From: Primorskyibacter sedentarius
Lineage (GTDB): Bacteria > Pseudomonadota > Alphaproteobacteria > Rhodobacterales > Rhodobacteraceae
Reading direction: 5' to 3'
NCBI RefSeq assembly: GCF_004342065.1
Contig: NZ_SLZU01000002.1
Span: forward strand, 186,001 to 250,000
DNA: 64,000 nt
Position numbers and translations under genes: made by a program. Position 1 is the first letter of the stretch, and every line of letters begins with the position of its first letter. The notes beneath the pieces were generated by a model. It saw only the letters and a list, made by a program, of their open reading frames with translations. It was not told where the DNA came from and did not search any database. Positions 1 through 10,238 of this stretch are shown here, piece by piece.

Positions 1-210
1 GGGGTGTTCCGGCGGTTCACCTTCATGCCCGAATATGACATCTGGGCGGAGAAAATCTGCACGATCTACGTAGCGCACCCGGTCCGCCAGGACGGACCGC
101 CCACAGAGCCCGGCCATGCCGCCTGCTGGATGAACGCGCGCGATGCCGCTCTTGCGTTGGGCAATCCCGGCGACCGGCATTTCGTTTCCAAGCTTTTAGG
201 GTTGGTCTGA
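1..210 (+). CDS. C-terminal part of a probable NUDIX-type hydrolase (partial)
   Basis: The reading frame is open from the window edge and ends at 208-210, so only the last 69 residues are visible. The segment carries aromatic and acidic stretches around PEYDIWAEKI and TEPGHAACW that resemble, from memory, the C-terminal half of NUDIX hydrolases. The NUDIX box itself would lie upstream of the window, so the family cannot be confirmed. An internal ATG at 4 is not the start. The next gene is on the opposite strand and ends four bases downstream, so the two are convergent. Confidence 0.4.
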   Translation, partial: GVFRRFTFMPEYDIWAEKICTIYVAHPVRQDGPPTEPGHAACWMNARDAALALGNPGDRHFVSKLLGLV

Positions 211-213
211 CAC

Positions 214-1494
214 CTAGATCGCGTTCGGCCCGGGGAATTCGAGCAGAGCCGCCGACACATCGTCACTCAGCTGCCCGGGATCTGCCATGTTCTCAGCCAG
301 TCGCCAGAACATGTCCTGCAGGAAGTCCGATCCAGACCCTTCATAGGGCGTGGTTTGTGCAAGTTGCCGAAGCCCCTCGTCATCTAGCATTTTGCCATTA
401 TTCATCTGGCATTCCGGAAAGCCGTCGGAATAGAGAAGCAGCCTGTCACCGGGTGTCAGCTGTACCTGCGACTGTTCATAGCTCACGCCGGAAACGAGCC
501 CCACCGGAACACCCCCGCATCCGATAAACTCCGTGCTGCCATCGGCCCGCATCAGCAACGGATGCGGATGGCCGGCTTGAACGAATTTTGCAACACCAGT
601 GCGCAGGTCAACCACCGCATATAGCATCGACAGATATTCCTCGACGCCCGCATCTGCGTTCAGCCTGTCATTCAACATGCGCGCGACGACCTCTGGGGGG
701 CGAAAGCTGAACGACTCGTCAGCCTCGCGCACCATGGCAATATTCTGATCCGGAAATGCGCTGTTGAGGTAGCCCGCCACACGTGCGGTCATCAGGGCCG
801 AGGTGATGCCATGCCCTGACACGTCTATGCTGTAAAACCCAAGCTGCATGTCGTCGGGGCTGAACATGCCCACCAGATCACCGCCGACGTGACCACAGGG
901 CTTCAACAGCAGGCTGACACGCGATTTTCCAAAGGACCGAACAGTTTCCGGAACGAGCGATTCCTGAATTTTGCGCGCCTGTTTGAGGTCTTTGTCGATG
1001 GCGTCATACAGCGTCTGCAAGGTTGCCAGCGTTTCCGAGATCACGCGGTTCTTCTGGCTGAGTTCACGCTCCATTTTCAGGATACGCCCGCCTGCCGTGA
1101 TCCGGGCGCGCAGCTCTGCAGCATTGACCGGCTTGGTCAGGAAATCATCCGCACCGGCATCAAGCCCCCGCGCGATTTCGTCCTTTTCGCCTTTGGAAGT
1201 CAGCAGGATGAAATAGCCGTAGCTATCACGGCGCATCGCCCGGAATTGTCGGCAGAATTCCAATCCGTCCATGCCGGGCATCATCCAGTCGGACAAGACG
1301 AGATCAGGCTCTTGCGTCTTGCAGATCTCGATCGCCTCATCGCCCGAGGCGGCCTCGATCACGTCGAGATCCCATTTGCGCAACAGGCTGCTCATGATCT
1401 TGCGCTGGAGTCGGCTATCATCGACCACCAGGGCCAAACGCAAAGTTGCGCTGCCTGAAATGGACTTTAGTGATTTGTCCACCGCCGCGGTCAC
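214..1494 (-). CDS. Response regulator with C-terminal PP2C (SpoIIE/RsbU-type) phosphatase domain
   Basis: This 426-residue protein has an N-terminal receiver domain (about residues 20-135) with acidic residues D25 and D26, phospho-acceptor D69 in LVLSDWMMPGMDG and K121 in FLTKPV. A coiled linker (about 138-180) follows, and then a PP2C-type serine/threonine phosphatase domain with GGD at about 204-206 and the metal-binding strings SIDVSGHG and YSDGF. Such proteins dephosphorylate anti-sigma antagonists or other signalling proteins when the receiver is phosphorylated. No anti-sigma factor or antagonist is adjacent. The start is GTG, with AAGGGTG five bases upstream. A separate Hpt-domain gene lies divergently next door and is a plausible phosphodonor; that link is inference. 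Domain assignment is firm; target and pathway are unknown. Confidence 0.88.
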   Translation of the reverse strand: MTAAVDKSLKSISGSATLRLALVVDDSRLQRKIMSSLLRKWDLDVIEAASGDEAIEICKTQEPDLVLSDWMMPGMDGLEFCRQFRAMRRDSYGYFILLTSKGEKDEIARGLDAGADDFLTKPVNAAELRARITAGGRILKMERELSQKNRVISETLATLQTLYDAIDKDLKQARKIQESLVPETVRSFGKSRVSLLLKPCGHVGGDLVGMFSPDDMQLGFYSIDVSGHGITSALMTARVAGYLNSAFPDQNIAMVREADESFSFRPPEVVARMLNDRLNADAGVEEYLSMLYAVVDLRTGVAKFVQAGHPHPLLMRADGSTEFIGCGGVPVGLVSGVSYEQSQVQLTPGDRLLLYSDGFPECQMNNGKMLDDEGLRQLAQTTPYEGSGSDFLQDMFWRLAENMADPGQLSDDVSAALLEFPGPNAI

Positions 1495-1655
1495 CGGAAC
1501 ACCCTTGTTTAAATACTGGTCAACGTATTGATAGATTTAGACTCAGCCGGATTAAGCAATGATGAATCCAGCGAAAATTTGGCAAAATCCTGTCGCAATT
1601 AAGATCGTAACAGCTCGTTAGCACTTTCCCGTTAATGTTTGCGCAGGAGGTCGCG

Positions 1656-1973
1656 ATGATAGACTGGCAGCGCATAGCGCAACTACGCGATGAAATCGGG
1701 GTGGAAGACTTCGAAGAAGTGATCGAATTGTTTCTTGCTGAGGTTGAAGAAACGCTTGGCGCACTTCAGGATGCGCCAGAGGCGGAGCTGGAAGCCATGT
1801 TTCACCTGCTCAAGGGCTGCGCGCTGAACCTGGGTTTCCAAGGGTTCGCAGACGCCTGCCTGCGTGCCGAACTGGCCGCAAGAAATGGCGATTTCGCAAA
1901 GGTGGATAGATCAGCGGTAAAACAGATCTATGACGCCTCGCGCCATGATTTTCTTGCCGACGCCCCTGCCTGA
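1656..1973 (+). CDS. Hpt-domain histidine phosphotransfer protein
   Basis: This is a single-domain protein of 105 residues. The string FHLLKGCALNLGF places the phosphorylatable histidine at residue 50, the usual Hpt motif, in a predicted all-helical protein. An in-frame ATG at 1635 exists, but AGGAGG at 1645-1650 sits five bases before ATG 1656, so the shorter start is chosen. Hpt proteins relay phosphate between a hybrid kinase receiver and a second receiver. The divergent response regulator/PP2C gene, 161 bases away, is the obvious candidate partner. No histidine kinase is in the window. Confidence 0.85.
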   Translation: MIDWQRIAQLRDEIGVEDFEEVIELFLAEVEETLGALQDAPEAELEAMFHLLKGCALNLGFQGFADACLRAELAARNGDFAKVDRSAVKQIYDASRHDFLADAPA

Positions 1974-1999
1974 AAGACGCTGACCCCGCTATCCCGGCC

Positions 2000-3226
2000 T
2001 CAGATGACGAATTGCGCCAGCGTTTCGTTCTCTGTGATGTCGGTATAGGTGAACCCGGCCACTTTCAGCTTAGCCAGGAAGGCATCGAAGTTGCTGGCAT
2101 CCTTCGTCTCGATACCGATCAGGACGGAGCCGAAATTGCGCGCTGATTTCTTGAGATATTCGAACCGCGCGATGTCGTCTTCCGGACCCAGGAAATTCAG
2201 GAATTCTTTCAACGCGCCAGGCCGTTGCGGCATTCTCAGGATGAAATACTTCTTCAGACCCTGATAGCGTTGCGCCCTCTCCTTGACCTCTGGCAGGCGT
2301 TCAAAATCAAAATTCCCGCCGGAAGTCACGCAAACCACCTTGCGGCCCCGGATCGAGTGACCCAGATCCTGCAACGCGTCGATGGCAAGTGCGCCGGCCG
2401 GTTCCAGCACGATGCCTTCGACATTGAGCATTTCCAGCATCGTCACGCAAAGACGGTCCTCCGGCACAGCAAGCGCGTTTGCGAGCCCGACATCCTTGAG
2501 CCGCGCGAAGGTCCGCTCGCCGATCTGACCAACCGCCGCCCCATCCGCAAACGTGTTCACATGATCGAGCTTCACTGGTCGGCCCAGTTGCAGTGCCGCC
2601 CGCAGACATGCGCCGCCAGCCGGTTCCACAAAGGTATATTGTACATCCGCGCCAAAATAGCTGAGCACACCCGATGACAGCCCCCCGCCCCCTACCGGCA
2701 GGATCAGGTGATCGGGCTTCCCGCCCATCTGCTCTTCGACCTCCACCGCCACAGAGGCCTGCCCCTCGATCACATCCTCATCGTCGAAAGGGGACAGAAA
2801 ATGGCCACCGGTTTCGGCGCAGTATGTTTGCGCCGCATGCAGAGTGTCGTCGAAATAGTCACCCGTCAGCTGGATTTCGATATTCTGGCCACCGAACATC
2901 TGAGTCTTCTGGATCTTCTGTTGCGGCGTTGTCACCGGCATGAAGATCACGCCGCGCTTGCCGAAATGTCGGCACATGAACGCAACGCCCTGCGCGTGAT
3001 TGCCCGCACTGGCGCACACAAAGACCGGCGCGTCCGGTTGCTTGCGCATCGCATTAAAGGCCCCCCGCAGCTTGTAACTGCGCACAGGCGACAGATCTTC
3101 GCGTTTTAGCCAGACCTCGCAGCCATACCGCTCGGATAGGTGTGCGTTCAGCAAAAGCGGAGTCGCTGGAAAGACGTCCCGCATTGCGTTTGCGGCCTGA
3201 CGCGCCTGTTCGATGAAATCACTCAT
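2000..3226 (-). CDS. ilvA: Threonine ammonia-lyase (threonine dehydratase)
   Basis: This PLP-dependent enzyme converts L-threonine to 2-oxobutanoate, the first committed step to isoleucine. The Schiff-base lysine is K52 in SYKLRGAFNAM, and a glycine-rich phosphate-binding loop (PVGGGGLSSG) follows. The C-terminal 80 or so residues (from about FILRMPQRPGALKEFL) form an ACT-like regulatory domain. At 408 residues it is shorter than E. coli IlvA (514), which has two such domains, so it belongs to the short single-domain class. Allosteric control by isoleucine is expected from the family but not shown here. It is convergent with the Hpt gene, and the next leftward gene upstream starts at about 4017. 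Confidence 0.93.
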   Translation of the reverse strand: MSDFIEQARQAANAMRDVFPATPLLLNAHLSERYGCEVWLKREDLSPVRSYKLRGAFNAMRKQPDAPVFVCASAGNHAQGVAFMCRHFGKRGVIFMPVTTPQQKIQKTQMFGGQNIEIQLTGDYFDDTLHAAQTYCAETGGHFLSPFDDEDVIEGQASVAVEVEEQMGGKPDHLILPVGGGGLSSGVLSYFGADVQYTFVEPAGGACLRAALQLGRPVKLDHVNTFADGAAVGQIGERTFARLKDVGLANALAVPEDRLCVTMLEMLNVEGIVLEPAGALAIDALQDLGHSIRGRKVVCVTSGGNFDFERLPEVKERAQRYQGLKKYFILRMPQRPGALKEFLNFLGPEDDIARFEYLKKSARNFGSVLIGIETKDASNFDAFLAKLKVAGFTYTDITENETLAQFVI

Positions 3227-3264
3227 AGCCGCCCATTTGGCGCATGATTGACCTTATGGCAAGG

Positions 3265-4017
3265 TCAGTCGATGGGCCGACCCTGGATGAAATGGCCATA
3301 GACCGTTGTCAGCAGCGATATGCCGATAATCGTGGCGAACCAGTTCACGACCAAAACGTAGATCAGGTTGATCACCGATGCCGGATCGCTGTTGATCAGG
3401 CTGGGCAGGAAAATTACCAAAGTCGCAAGCGTGATGATCACCCCAAGGACGACAAAAGTCGTGGCCTCTCCTCGCGTCGCGGCCCATGCCTCATTTAGCG
3501 AAAGCTTTTGTCCGATCGCACAAGCCGGCAGGATGGACCCGAGCCTGAAGAACAGGACCGCGCCCAGACCGATTGAAACTGGAAAGATCAGAAGACCCAA
3601 AGGCGGCGCGAGGAAGGCTACGACGCCTAAAATGAACCCTGCCCCGATCGTCCCAAGCATCACGATGATTCCGATCAAAAGGCTGCGTCCGAAATATCCA
3701 AGCATCTTGGCGCCATGCATCCTGGGCAGAAATCCGGTTGGATATTCCTCTTCTAGGACAAAACGATGCCATGCGACGGCGATCCACAGGCTGGCGACAA
3801 GGCCAAGCAGGCTGAGAAACAGTGTCGTCCCGTCGAGCTGAATTGCCTCCGGCGAAAACGCATCCGTCTCGACCTCGGCCATCGTGTCTGCATTCATGTA
3901 GCCATAGACCTGCGCCGCAGCAGATACGAGATACAGCACGAAGGAAATCCGGAAAGCGGCGCCGATGTTGTTAAGCACCAGCCGAACCGAATGTACGAAA
4001 ATCTGCCAACCCTTCAT
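3265..4017 (-). CDS. Multi-pass inner-membrane protein of unknown function
   Basis: This 250-residue hydrophobic protein has about six predicted transmembrane segments. They include [17 protein letters not shown] near the N-terminus, [18 protein letters not shown], a long glycine-rich pair around [19 protein letters not shown], and two C-terminal segments. It resembles the YIP1-like or glycerophosphodiesterase-associated membrane-domain proteins only in general character, and no catalytic motif is seen. The ATG at 4017 is preceded by AGGGG at six bases and is preferred to ATGs up to 18 bases upstream. It lies behind ilvA on the same strand with a 38-base gap. No function is claimed. Confidence 0.7.
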   Translation of the reverse strand: MKGWQIFVHSVRLVLNNIGAAFRISFVLYLVSAAAQVYGYMNADTMAEVETDAFSPEAIQLDGTTLFLSLLGLVASLWIAVAWHRFVLEEEYPTGFLPRMHGAKMLGYFGRSLLIGIIVMLGTIGAGFILGVVAFLAPPLGLLIFPVSIGLGAVLFFRLGSILPACAIGQKLSLNEAWAATRGEATTFVVLGVIITLATLVIFLPSLINSDPASVINLIYVLVVNWFATIIGISLLTTVYGHFIQGRPID

Positions 4018-4143
4018 CTTGCACCCCTGCATCACTTTGCAATCGTGCTAGCACGCAACAGCGCCCTGTCCAATGCCGTCATCTTGTATTGCGTCACGAA
4101 ACCCGCTATCCGCCCGGCGATACTGAACAAGGAAATCCTGCAC

Positions 4144-5367
4144 ATGTCCGCGCCCAAGAAAGTCGTTCTGGCCTATTCCGGCGGCCTCGATACCTCGATC
4201 ATCCTGAAATGGCTGCAGACCGAATACGGCTGCGAAGTGGTGACCTTCACCGCCGATCTGGGTCAGGGGGAAGAACTTGACCCCGCTCGCAAGAAGGCCG
4301 AATTGCTGGGCATCAAGCCCGAGAATATCTTTATCGAGGATGTCCGCGAAGAATTCGTGCGGGATTTCGTCTTCCCGATGTTCCGCGCCAACGCGGTTTA
4401 CGAGGGTCTGTACCTGCTGGGCACGTCCATCGCACGGCCGCTGATTTCCAAGCGTCTGGTCGAGATTGCCGAAGCCACAGGCGCCGATGCCGTGGCGCAT
4501 GGCGCGACCGGCAAGGGCAATGATCAGGTCCGGTTCGAACTTTGCGCCTATGCGCTGAACCCCGAGATCAAGGTGATCGCGCCCTGGCGGGAATGGGATC
4601 TCAGCTCCCGCACGAAGCTTCTGGCATTTGCCGAGGAAAACCAGATTCCGATCGCCAAGGACAAACGTGGCGAGGCGCCGTTCTCTGTTGATGCGAACCT
4701 GCTGCACACCTCGTCCGAGGGCAAAGTGCTGGAAGATCCCGCGCAGGACGCGCCCGATTATGTCTACCAGCGCACGGTGAACCCCGAGGACGCGCCTAAC
4801 ACGCCAGAATTCATCGAAATCACCTTTGAGAAAGGCGATGCGGTGGCCATCAACGGCGAGGCGATGTCGCCCGCGACCATCCTTACCAAGCTGAACGAAT
4901 ACGGCGGCAAGCATGGCATTGGCCGTCTTGATCTGGTCGAAGGCCGCTTTGTCGGCATGAAGTCACGCGGCATCTACGAAACGCCCGGCGGGACCATCCT
5001 GCTGGAGGCGCATCGCGGCATCGAACAAATCACGCTGGACCGGGGTGCTGCACATCTGAAAGACGAACTGATGCCCCGCTACGCCGAGATCATCTATAAC
5101 GGGTTCTGGTTCTCGCCAGAGCGCGAGATGCTGCAGGCGCTGATCGACAAGAGCCAAGAGCACGTGACCGGCACCGTTCGGCTCAAGCTTTACAAGGGTC
5201 TCGCCCGCACGGTCGGCCGCTGGTCGGATCATTCGCTCTATTCCGAGGCGCATGTGACCTTCGAAGACGATGCAGGCGCTTACGACCAGAAGGATGCGGC
5301 CGGCTTCATCCAGTTGAACGCCTTGCGGCTGAAGCTCTTGGCCGCACGAAACCGTCGGCTGAAATAA
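4144..5367 (+). CDS. argG: Argininosuccinate synthase
   Basis: It joins citrulline and aspartate with ATP to make argininosuccinate, the penultimate step of arginine synthesis. The N-terminal ATP-pyrophosphatase loop [12 protein letters not shown] is complete and the 407-residue length is normal. The reading frame extends upstream to about 3766, but the conserved N-terminus [14 protein letters not shown] begins at ATG 4144, with AAGGAAAT about ten bases before it. A strong inverted repeat immediately downstream should end transcription. The gene stands alone with no other arg genes nearby. Confidence 0.97.
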   Translation: MSAPKKVVLAYSGGLDTSIILKWLQTEYGCEVVTFTADLGQGEELDPARKKAELLGIKPENIFIEDVREEFVRDFVFPMFRANAVYEGLYLLGTSIARPLISKRLVEIAEATGADAVAHGATGKGNDQVRFELCAYALNPEIKVIAPWREWDLSSRTKLLAFAEENQIPIAKDKRGEAPFSVDANLLHTSSEGKVLEDPAQDAPDYVYQRTVNPEDAPNTPEFIEITFEKGDAVAINGEAMSPATILTKLNEYGGKHGIGRLDLVEGRFVGMKSRGIYETPGGTILLEAHRGIEQITLDRGAAHLKDELMPRYAEIIYNGFWFSPEREMLQALIDKSQEHVTGTVRLKLYKGLARTVGRWSDHSLYSEAHVTFEDDAGAYDQKDAAGFIQLNALRLKLLAARNRRLK

Positions 5368-5372
5368 GGATT

Positions 5373-5397
5373 ACGGGCGGGACAATGTCCCGCCCGT
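5373..5397. terminator. Hairpin between argG and the convergent sulfotransferase-like gene
   Basis: A perfect 11-bp GC-rich inverted repeat (ACGGGCGGGAC with GTCCCGCCCGT) encloses a three-base loop, six bases after the argG stop. There is no long U-run on either strand. Its location between two convergent genes supports a bidirectional terminator. Confidence 0.65.
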
Positions 5398-5413
5398 TAA
5401 GCCGCTCCTGCGA

Positions 5414-6133
5414 TCATGTCGCAAGACGATGACGCGCAAGCCGTTCGTAAAAGGGCAGCGCGGCCTCGACCAAACCCGCGGCGGCGCCTTCCAGCTGCGG
5501 CAAAGGTCCTTCGGGTCCCGCAAATCCCGATGACCTGTGAACAGAGCCGTACCAGACCGGCGCCCAGACACCATCAAATGGTTTGGGGCCCGTGGGCCAT
5601 GACAGCATGGCCGGATCAAAATCCAACCCGATTTCGGCACAAACACGGCGCAACATGCCCTCCGGATCGTTGCGGATATCGGCGCTGTCCAGCACCAGCG
5701 GCGCGTGTCCCAAGGCCGTGACCTCGTCAAACAGCTCCGCCTGATGGGCAAAACCGATGTCATCCATCGTGGGATTTTCGTATTTCGCGGAAAAGCTGGC
5801 CACAACCCGCGCCGGGTGGCGGATCAAAAAGACATTCGTGACCTCGCCCAACCAATCGCGAGGCACGCCGGGGATCATATGTTGCGTCATATGCTTGTGA
5901 TAGACATGTGGTGCGCCACCGGGATTGGGGCCCAGAAGCTCTCGCACAACCACCGCCGGATCTGTTGACTGAGACGCCACGACCTCCTCGCGCATCGGAT
6001 GCGCCAGACCCGTCCGCGCCAGGTAGGCCGCGTAAAAGGGCTCATCCACCGCTGAGAAATCGGTACGGTTCGCGAAGGCGTACATCATGGCCGTCGACAG
6101 GTTGCGCGGCCCGGACCACATCGCAAGTTTCAT
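5414..6133 (-). CDS. Sulfotransferase-like P-loop protein
   Basis: This 239-residue protein begins with [19 protein letters not shown], resembling the 5'-phosphosulfate-binding loop of PAPS-dependent sulfotransferases. A second string, [13 protein letters not shown], resembles the 3'-phosphate-binding segment. Relatives in Rhodobacterales are often annotated as sulfotransferase family, or wrongly as aminotransferases. The acceptor substrate cannot be read from sequence. It is monocistronic, convergent with argG, and divergent from msrA across a gap of about 156 bases. Confidence 0.65.
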   Translation of the reverse strand: MKLAMWSGPRNLSTAMMYAFANRTDFSAVDEPFYAAYLARTGLAHPMREEVVASQSTDPAVVVRELLGPNPGGAPHVYHKHMTQHMIPGVPRDWLGEVTNVFLIRHPARVVASFSAKYENPTMDDIGFAHQAELFDEVTALGHAPLVLDSADIRNDPEGMLRRVCAEIGLDFDPAMLSWPTGPKPFDGVWAPVWYGSVHRSSGFAGPEGPLPQLEGAAAGLVEAALPFYERLARHRLAT

Positions 6134-6289
6134 GACACCTCCAAGGCTTGCTTTTTCGGCACGCTAGATACGCCTGCGGCCAAAGCCAAGCCGGTAAAAT
6201 CGCGTCACCAATGCGTGACAAGCGATGTCACTGGCTGGACGCAAGGGGCGTCGCACTGGCACGGTCAACGGCAACGGAGGTACCAAGTC

Positions 6290-6949
6290 ATGAACCAGTT
6301 CAAGAAATTCAAGCCTGTCCTGTTGTCCATCCTGATCTTTGCCGGTTTGGCGTTGCAGGGGCACAAGGCCGAAGCCGGCCCGACCAAGACAATCACTGTC
6401 GCCGGCGGTTGCTTTTGGTGTGTAGAGGCTGATTTCGAAAAAGTGCCCGGCGTGATTTCCGCCGTGTCCGGCTATACCGGCGGCAAGGTGAAAAACCCGA
6501 CCTACAAGCAGGTCACGCGCGGCGGCACCGGCCATTACGAGGCTGTGCAGATCACCTATGATGCTGGGCGGGTCAGCCTTGATAGCCTCCTGTCCGCGTT
6601 TTTCCGCAGTGTCGATCCCACCGATGCGGGCGGGCAATTCTGTGACCGCGGTGAAAGCTATCGCACCGCGATATTCGTCTCTAACTCTGCCGAAAACGCG
6701 GCTGCAAAGAAGGCAAAGGCTGATGCTCAGGCCGCGCTCGGGACCAAAGTTGTCACGCCAATTCTGAATGCCGCGACCTTCTACAAGGCTGAGGACTATC
6801 ATCAGGACTATTACAAGGGGTCCAGCCTTGTTGTGACGCGTTTCGGGCCGCTGAAACAATCCAAGGCGTACAAGCGCTACCGTGATGCTTGCGGCCGCGA
6901 TCTGCGTGTCAAACAACTGTGGGGAAGTGCTGCCGCCTTTGCCAGCTGA
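6290..6949 (+). CDS. msrA: Peptide-methionine (S)-S-oxide reductase with signal peptide
   Basis: This enzyme reduces methionine-S-sulfoxide in proteins. The catalytic motif GGCFWC is intact, and family strings follow, such as GYTGG and the C-terminal YHQDYY region. The start is ATG 6290, with GGAGG about ten bases upstream; the open frame extends further 5' without support. The first 28 or so residues (basic, then [15 protein letters not shown], then KAEAG) look like a cleavable signal peptide. That suggests an exported, periplasmic enzyme rather than the usual cytosolic MsrA. Length after cleavage (about 190) matches the family. No msrB or thioredoxin-like partner is adjacent. Confidence 0.93.
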   Translation: MNQFKKFKPVLLSILIFAGLALQGHKAEAGPTKTITVAGGCFWCVEADFEKVPGVISAVSGYTGGKVKNPTYKQVTRGGTGHYEAVQITYDAGRVSLDSLLSAFFRSVDPTDAGGQFCDRGESYRTAIFVSNSAENAAAKKAKADAQAALGTKVVTPILNAATFYKAEDYHQDYYKGSSLVVTRFGPLKQSKAYKRYRDACGRDLRVKQLWGSAAAFAS

Positions 6950-6952
6950 TCG

Positions 6953-7828
6953 CTAGAAGGCAGCGCCCTGAATATCCTTGAGGTCAGGAATAACATCCGC
7001 CGCGCCAAGCCTCGTGACTTGCAGCGCGGCGGCGCGTGTCGCCTGAGCGATCGCCTGTTCCATCGTCATGCCACGATCAAGGCCAGCCAGTACATAGCCC
7101 GTAAACGTGTCGCCGGCGCCTGTGGTATCGACCACCTCTACCGGGATCGCCGGAAAAGCGCGGCTTTCGCCGGTGTCGCTGCGGTGCCAGCGACACCCTT
7201 TTGACCCCAGCGTCACGATCACATCGCGAACGGGCAGCTTATCTGGCCCGAGGCCGCTTGCGTGTTCAAGCTGCGCGGCCTCCACCTCGTTCAGGATCAG
7301 AAAATCGCAAAACGGCAGCACGGATTCCACGGCAGCAGCGTCGAACGGTGCGGCGGCGTAGGCAACTTTCATGCCCCTCTCTGCGGCCAGTTTGGCTGCT
7401 TCGACCTGAGCGTTGGTTTCATTCTGGATCAAGAGCGTGTCGGCAGGGTCAGCCCCGGACAGGGCGGCCCCGATCATTTGCGTCGAAATTTGCCGATTGG
7501 TTCCCGGGTAGATGACGATAGAGTTCTCGCCCGCGTCGTCGACATAGATTATCGCGTGACCCGTGGCATCGGTATCCGGAACCGAGATGTGCTGCGTATC
7601 GACACCGAATTCCAGCAACCTGTCTTTCGCCCAGATACCATCAGGGCCAATGGCGCCAATATGGACAACACGGGCGGCAGCACGGGCCGCCGCGACCGAC
7701 ATGTTGGCGCCTTTGCCGCCCAGCCCCCGGGTCATCGAGGCGCAGGACAGGGTTTCCCCCGCACCGGGCAGATGGGGGACGCGGTAGACGATATCCGCGT
7801 TGATCGAGCCGAGATTGTAGATCGTCAC
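6953..7828 (-). CDS. PfkB/ribokinase-family carbohydrate kinase
   Basis: This 291-residue sugar kinase shows the family N-terminal string NLGSINADIVYRV, then GGKGANMSVAAAR, and the C-terminal anion-hole and catalytic-base motif DTTGAGDTFTGYVLAG. It is close to ribokinase in layout, but substrate cannot be assigned. The frame stays open upstream into the malic enzyme gene. GTG 7828 is chosen because homologous sequence begins there and it lies 22 bases after the maeB stop. It is probably co-transcribed with maeB. It is convergent with msrA with a three-base gap. Confidence 0.85.
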   Translation of the reverse strand: MTIYNLGSINADIVYRVPHLPGAGETLSCASMTRGLGGKGANMSVAAARAAARVVHIGAIGPDGIWAKDRLLEFGVDTQHISVPDTDATGHAIIYVDDAGENSIVIYPGTNRQISTQMIGAALSGADPADTLLIQNETNAQVEAAKLAAERGMKVAYAAAPFDAAAVESVLPFCDFLILNEVEAAQLEHASGLGPDKLPVRDVIVTLGSKGCRWHRSDTGESRAFPAIPVEVVDTTGAGDTFTGYVLAGLDRGMTMEQAIAQATRAAALQVTRLGAADVIPDLKDIQGAAF

Positions 7829-7850
7829 TGTCGTGGCCCCCGCGCCGCCT

Positions 7851-10106
7851 TCAGCCCACCTTGCAGGCAGCAAGAACAGCCATGTTAAGAATATCGTTCG
7901 CGGTAGAGACGGACGAACAGATCTGAATGGACTCGCCAATGCCGGCCAGGATGGGGCCAATCACGGTTGCCCCGGCCATTTCCTGCATCAGCTTGGTCGA
8001 GATCGAAGCCGAGTGGCGCGCAGGCACGACAAGGATATTGGCCGGGCCGGTCAGGCGCGAGAACGGGTAGTTCTCCTGGCTGCGCGCGTTCAGGGCGACA
8101 TCCACCGTCATTTCACCTTCGTATTCGAAATTGACGCCGCGCTTGTCCAACACCTTGGGTGCCATGTGCATCTTTTCTGCCCGCTCTGACACCGGATAAC
8201 CGAAGGTCGAGAAGCTGACGAAGGCCACGCGCGGTTCCAACCCCAGATGGCGGGCCACGTCAGCGCTGCGTTCGGCGATGGTTGCCAGATCCTCTTCGTC
8301 CGGCCATTCGTGCACAAGCGTGTCGGAAATCAGCACGATCCGCCCCTTGTGAAGCAACGCGGTGACGCCAACCGCGCCGTGCTGCGCGTCGGCGTCGAAG
8401 ACATGGTTGATGAGCTCCATCACATGCGCCGATTTCCGGGTCGCACCAGTGATCAGACCATCGCCATGGCCATGCGCCAGCATAAGCGCTGCAAAGACAT
8501 GCCTGTCGCGGGCCGCAAGCCGGTGGATATCCTGACGGTCATGCCCCTTGCGCTGCAACCGCTCGTAAAGAAACTCCTTATACATCGGCAGGTGGCGGGT
8601 GTTCGCGGCATTCACGACTTCAAGCTCTCGCACGGCGTCGGCCATGCCGGCAGTCTCCAGCTTGGCCTTCACATCCTCTTGCCGGCCGACGACCAGCGCC
8701 TTGCCAAGACCGTTGCGCTGATACATCACGGCGGCGCGCAGCACGCGCGGATCGTCACCTTCGGCAAAGATCATGCGGGCCTGTGCCGCACGGGCGCGGG
8801 CGTTGATCCCGCGCAGAATGTTCGACGTCGGATCCATCCGCGCCTTCAGCGACGCCTCATAGGCATCCATGTCGATGATGGGGCGCCGCGCGGCACCTGT
8901 ATCCATCCCTGCCTTGGCAACTGCGGGCGGGACCCTGTGGATCAGGCGCGGATCAAAGGGCGTCGGGATGATGTAATCACGCCCGAACGAAAGGTTGCGG
9001 CCGTAAGCCATCGCCACCTCGTCAGGCACGTCCTCGCGGGCAAGCTCCGCCAAGGCCTCGGCGCAAGCGATCTTCATCTCGTCGTTGATGGCGCGGGCAT
9101 GGATATCCAAGGCCCCCCGGAACAGGTACGGAAAGCCCAGCACGTTGTTCACCTGGTTGGGATAATCGGACCGACCCGTCGCAACGATCGCATCCGCGCG
9201 CACCTCGTGTGCCTCTTCGGGCGTAATCTCGGGGTCGGGGTTGGCCATGGCAAAGATCACCGGATCGTCGGCCATCGACGCGACCATGTCCTGCGTCACG
9301 GCCCCCTTGGCTGACACGCCAAGAAAGACATCCGCGCCTTTCATTGCCTCTTCCAGCGTGCGGGCCTCGGTCTTGATCGCATGGGCAGATTTCCACTGGT
9401 TCATGCCCTCGGTCCGACCCTGATAGATCACGCCTTTGGTGTCGCACATGATGCAATTGTCGTGTTTGGCGCCCATGGATTTGACCAATTCAAGACAGGC
9501 GATGCCCGCTGCACCAGCACCGTTCAGAACGATCTTGCAGTCCTCGATCTTCTTGCCCGAGATGTGGAGCGCGTTGATCAGCCCTGCGGCACAGATGACG
9601 GCCGTGCCATGCTGGTCATCATGGAAGACAGGGATGTCCATTTCTTCCTTGAGCCGCTGTTCGATGATGAAACATTCCGGCGCCTTGATGTCTTCAAGGT
9701 TGATCCCACCGAATGTCGGCCCCATCAGCCGAACCGCATTGCAGAACGCATCGGGGTCTTCCGTATCCAGCTCGATATCGATGGAGTTCACATCGGCGAA
9801 CCGCTTGAACAGAACCGCCTTGCCTTCCATCACCGGTTTGGACCCAAGCGCGCCCAGGTTGCCAAGTCCCAGAACTGCCGTGCCGTTGGAAATCACCGCC
9901 ACAAGGTTGCCCTTGTTGGTGTAATCGTACGCAGTCTCGGGATTCTCGGCGATTTCCAGGCAGGGCACCGCCACACCCGGCGAATAGGCCAGGCTGAGAT
10001 CACGCTGCGTGGTCATCGGAACCGTCGCTGCGATTTCGAACTTGCCGGGCGTTGGTTCCAAATGGAACGCAAGCGCTTCTTCGCGGGTGTATTTCAGTCT
10101 GGCCAT
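7851..10106 (-). CDS. maeB: NADP-dependent malic enzyme with C-terminal phosphotransacetylase-like domain
   Basis: It oxidatively decarboxylates malate to pyruvate, linking the TCA cycle to gluconeogenesis or acetyl-CoA supply. The N-terminal 420 or so residues hold the malic enzyme and NAD(P)-binding domains (for example [27 protein letters not shown] and VLNGAGAAG). The C-terminal half (from about residue 430) matches the phosphate acetyltransferase fold seen in long bacterial MaeB proteins. In this fusion class the PTA domain is thought to be regulatory (acetyl-CoA binding) rather than catalytic. The 751-residue length is normal for the fusion. It is divergent from mutS across about 130 bases. 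Confidence 0.95.
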   Translation of the reverse strand: MARLKYTREEALAFHLEPTPGKFEIAATVPMTTQRDLSLAYSPGVAVPCLEIAENPETAYDYTNKGNLVAVISNGTAVLGLGNLGALGSKPVMEGKAVLFKRFADVNSIDIELDTEDPDAFCNAVRLMGPTFGGINLEDIKAPECFIIEQRLKEEMDIPVFHDDQHGTAVICAAGLINALHISGKKIEDCKIVLNGAGAAGIACLELVKSMGAKHDNCIMCDTKGVIYQGRTEGMNQWKSAHAIKTEARTLEEAMKGADVFLGVSAKGAVTQDMVASMADDPVIFAMANPDPEITPEEAHEVRADAIVATGRSDYPNQVNNVLGFPYLFRGALDIHARAINDEMKIACAEALAELAREDVPDEVAMAYGRNLSFGRDYIIPTPFDPRLIHRVPPAVAKAGMDTGAARRPIIDMDAYEASLKARMDPTSNILRGINARARAAQARMIFAEGDDPRVLRAAVMYQRNGLGKALVVGRQEDVKAKLETAGMADAVRELEVVNAANTRHLPMYKEFLYERLQRKGHDRQDIHRLAARDRHVFAALMLAHGHGDGLITGATRKSAHVMELINHVFDADAQHGAVGVTALLHKGRIVLISDTLVHEWPDEEDLATIAERSADVARHLGLEPRVAFVSFSTFGYPVSERAEKMHMAPKVLDKRGVNFEYEGEMTVDVALNARSQENYPFSRLTGPANILVVPARHSASISTKLMQEMAGATVIGPILAGIGESIQICSSVSTANDILNMAVLAACKVG

Positions 10107-10238
10107 GCGCCGGTCTCTCCTCGTGGACGGTCAATCTTGCTTAACTTAGGAAGCGGCGTGCCTCAACAGCCCGCGTTTTCGGCTTTTACCCGGAAGGCCC
10201 CTTTTGTAAGGTCACCGTCTCTAATCAAGGGGGTTCGC

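Noticed and set aside
9381-10238. Long N-terminal extension of mutS
   Set aside because: The region is antisense to maeB. The conserved MutS N-terminus and ribosome-binding site are at 10239.
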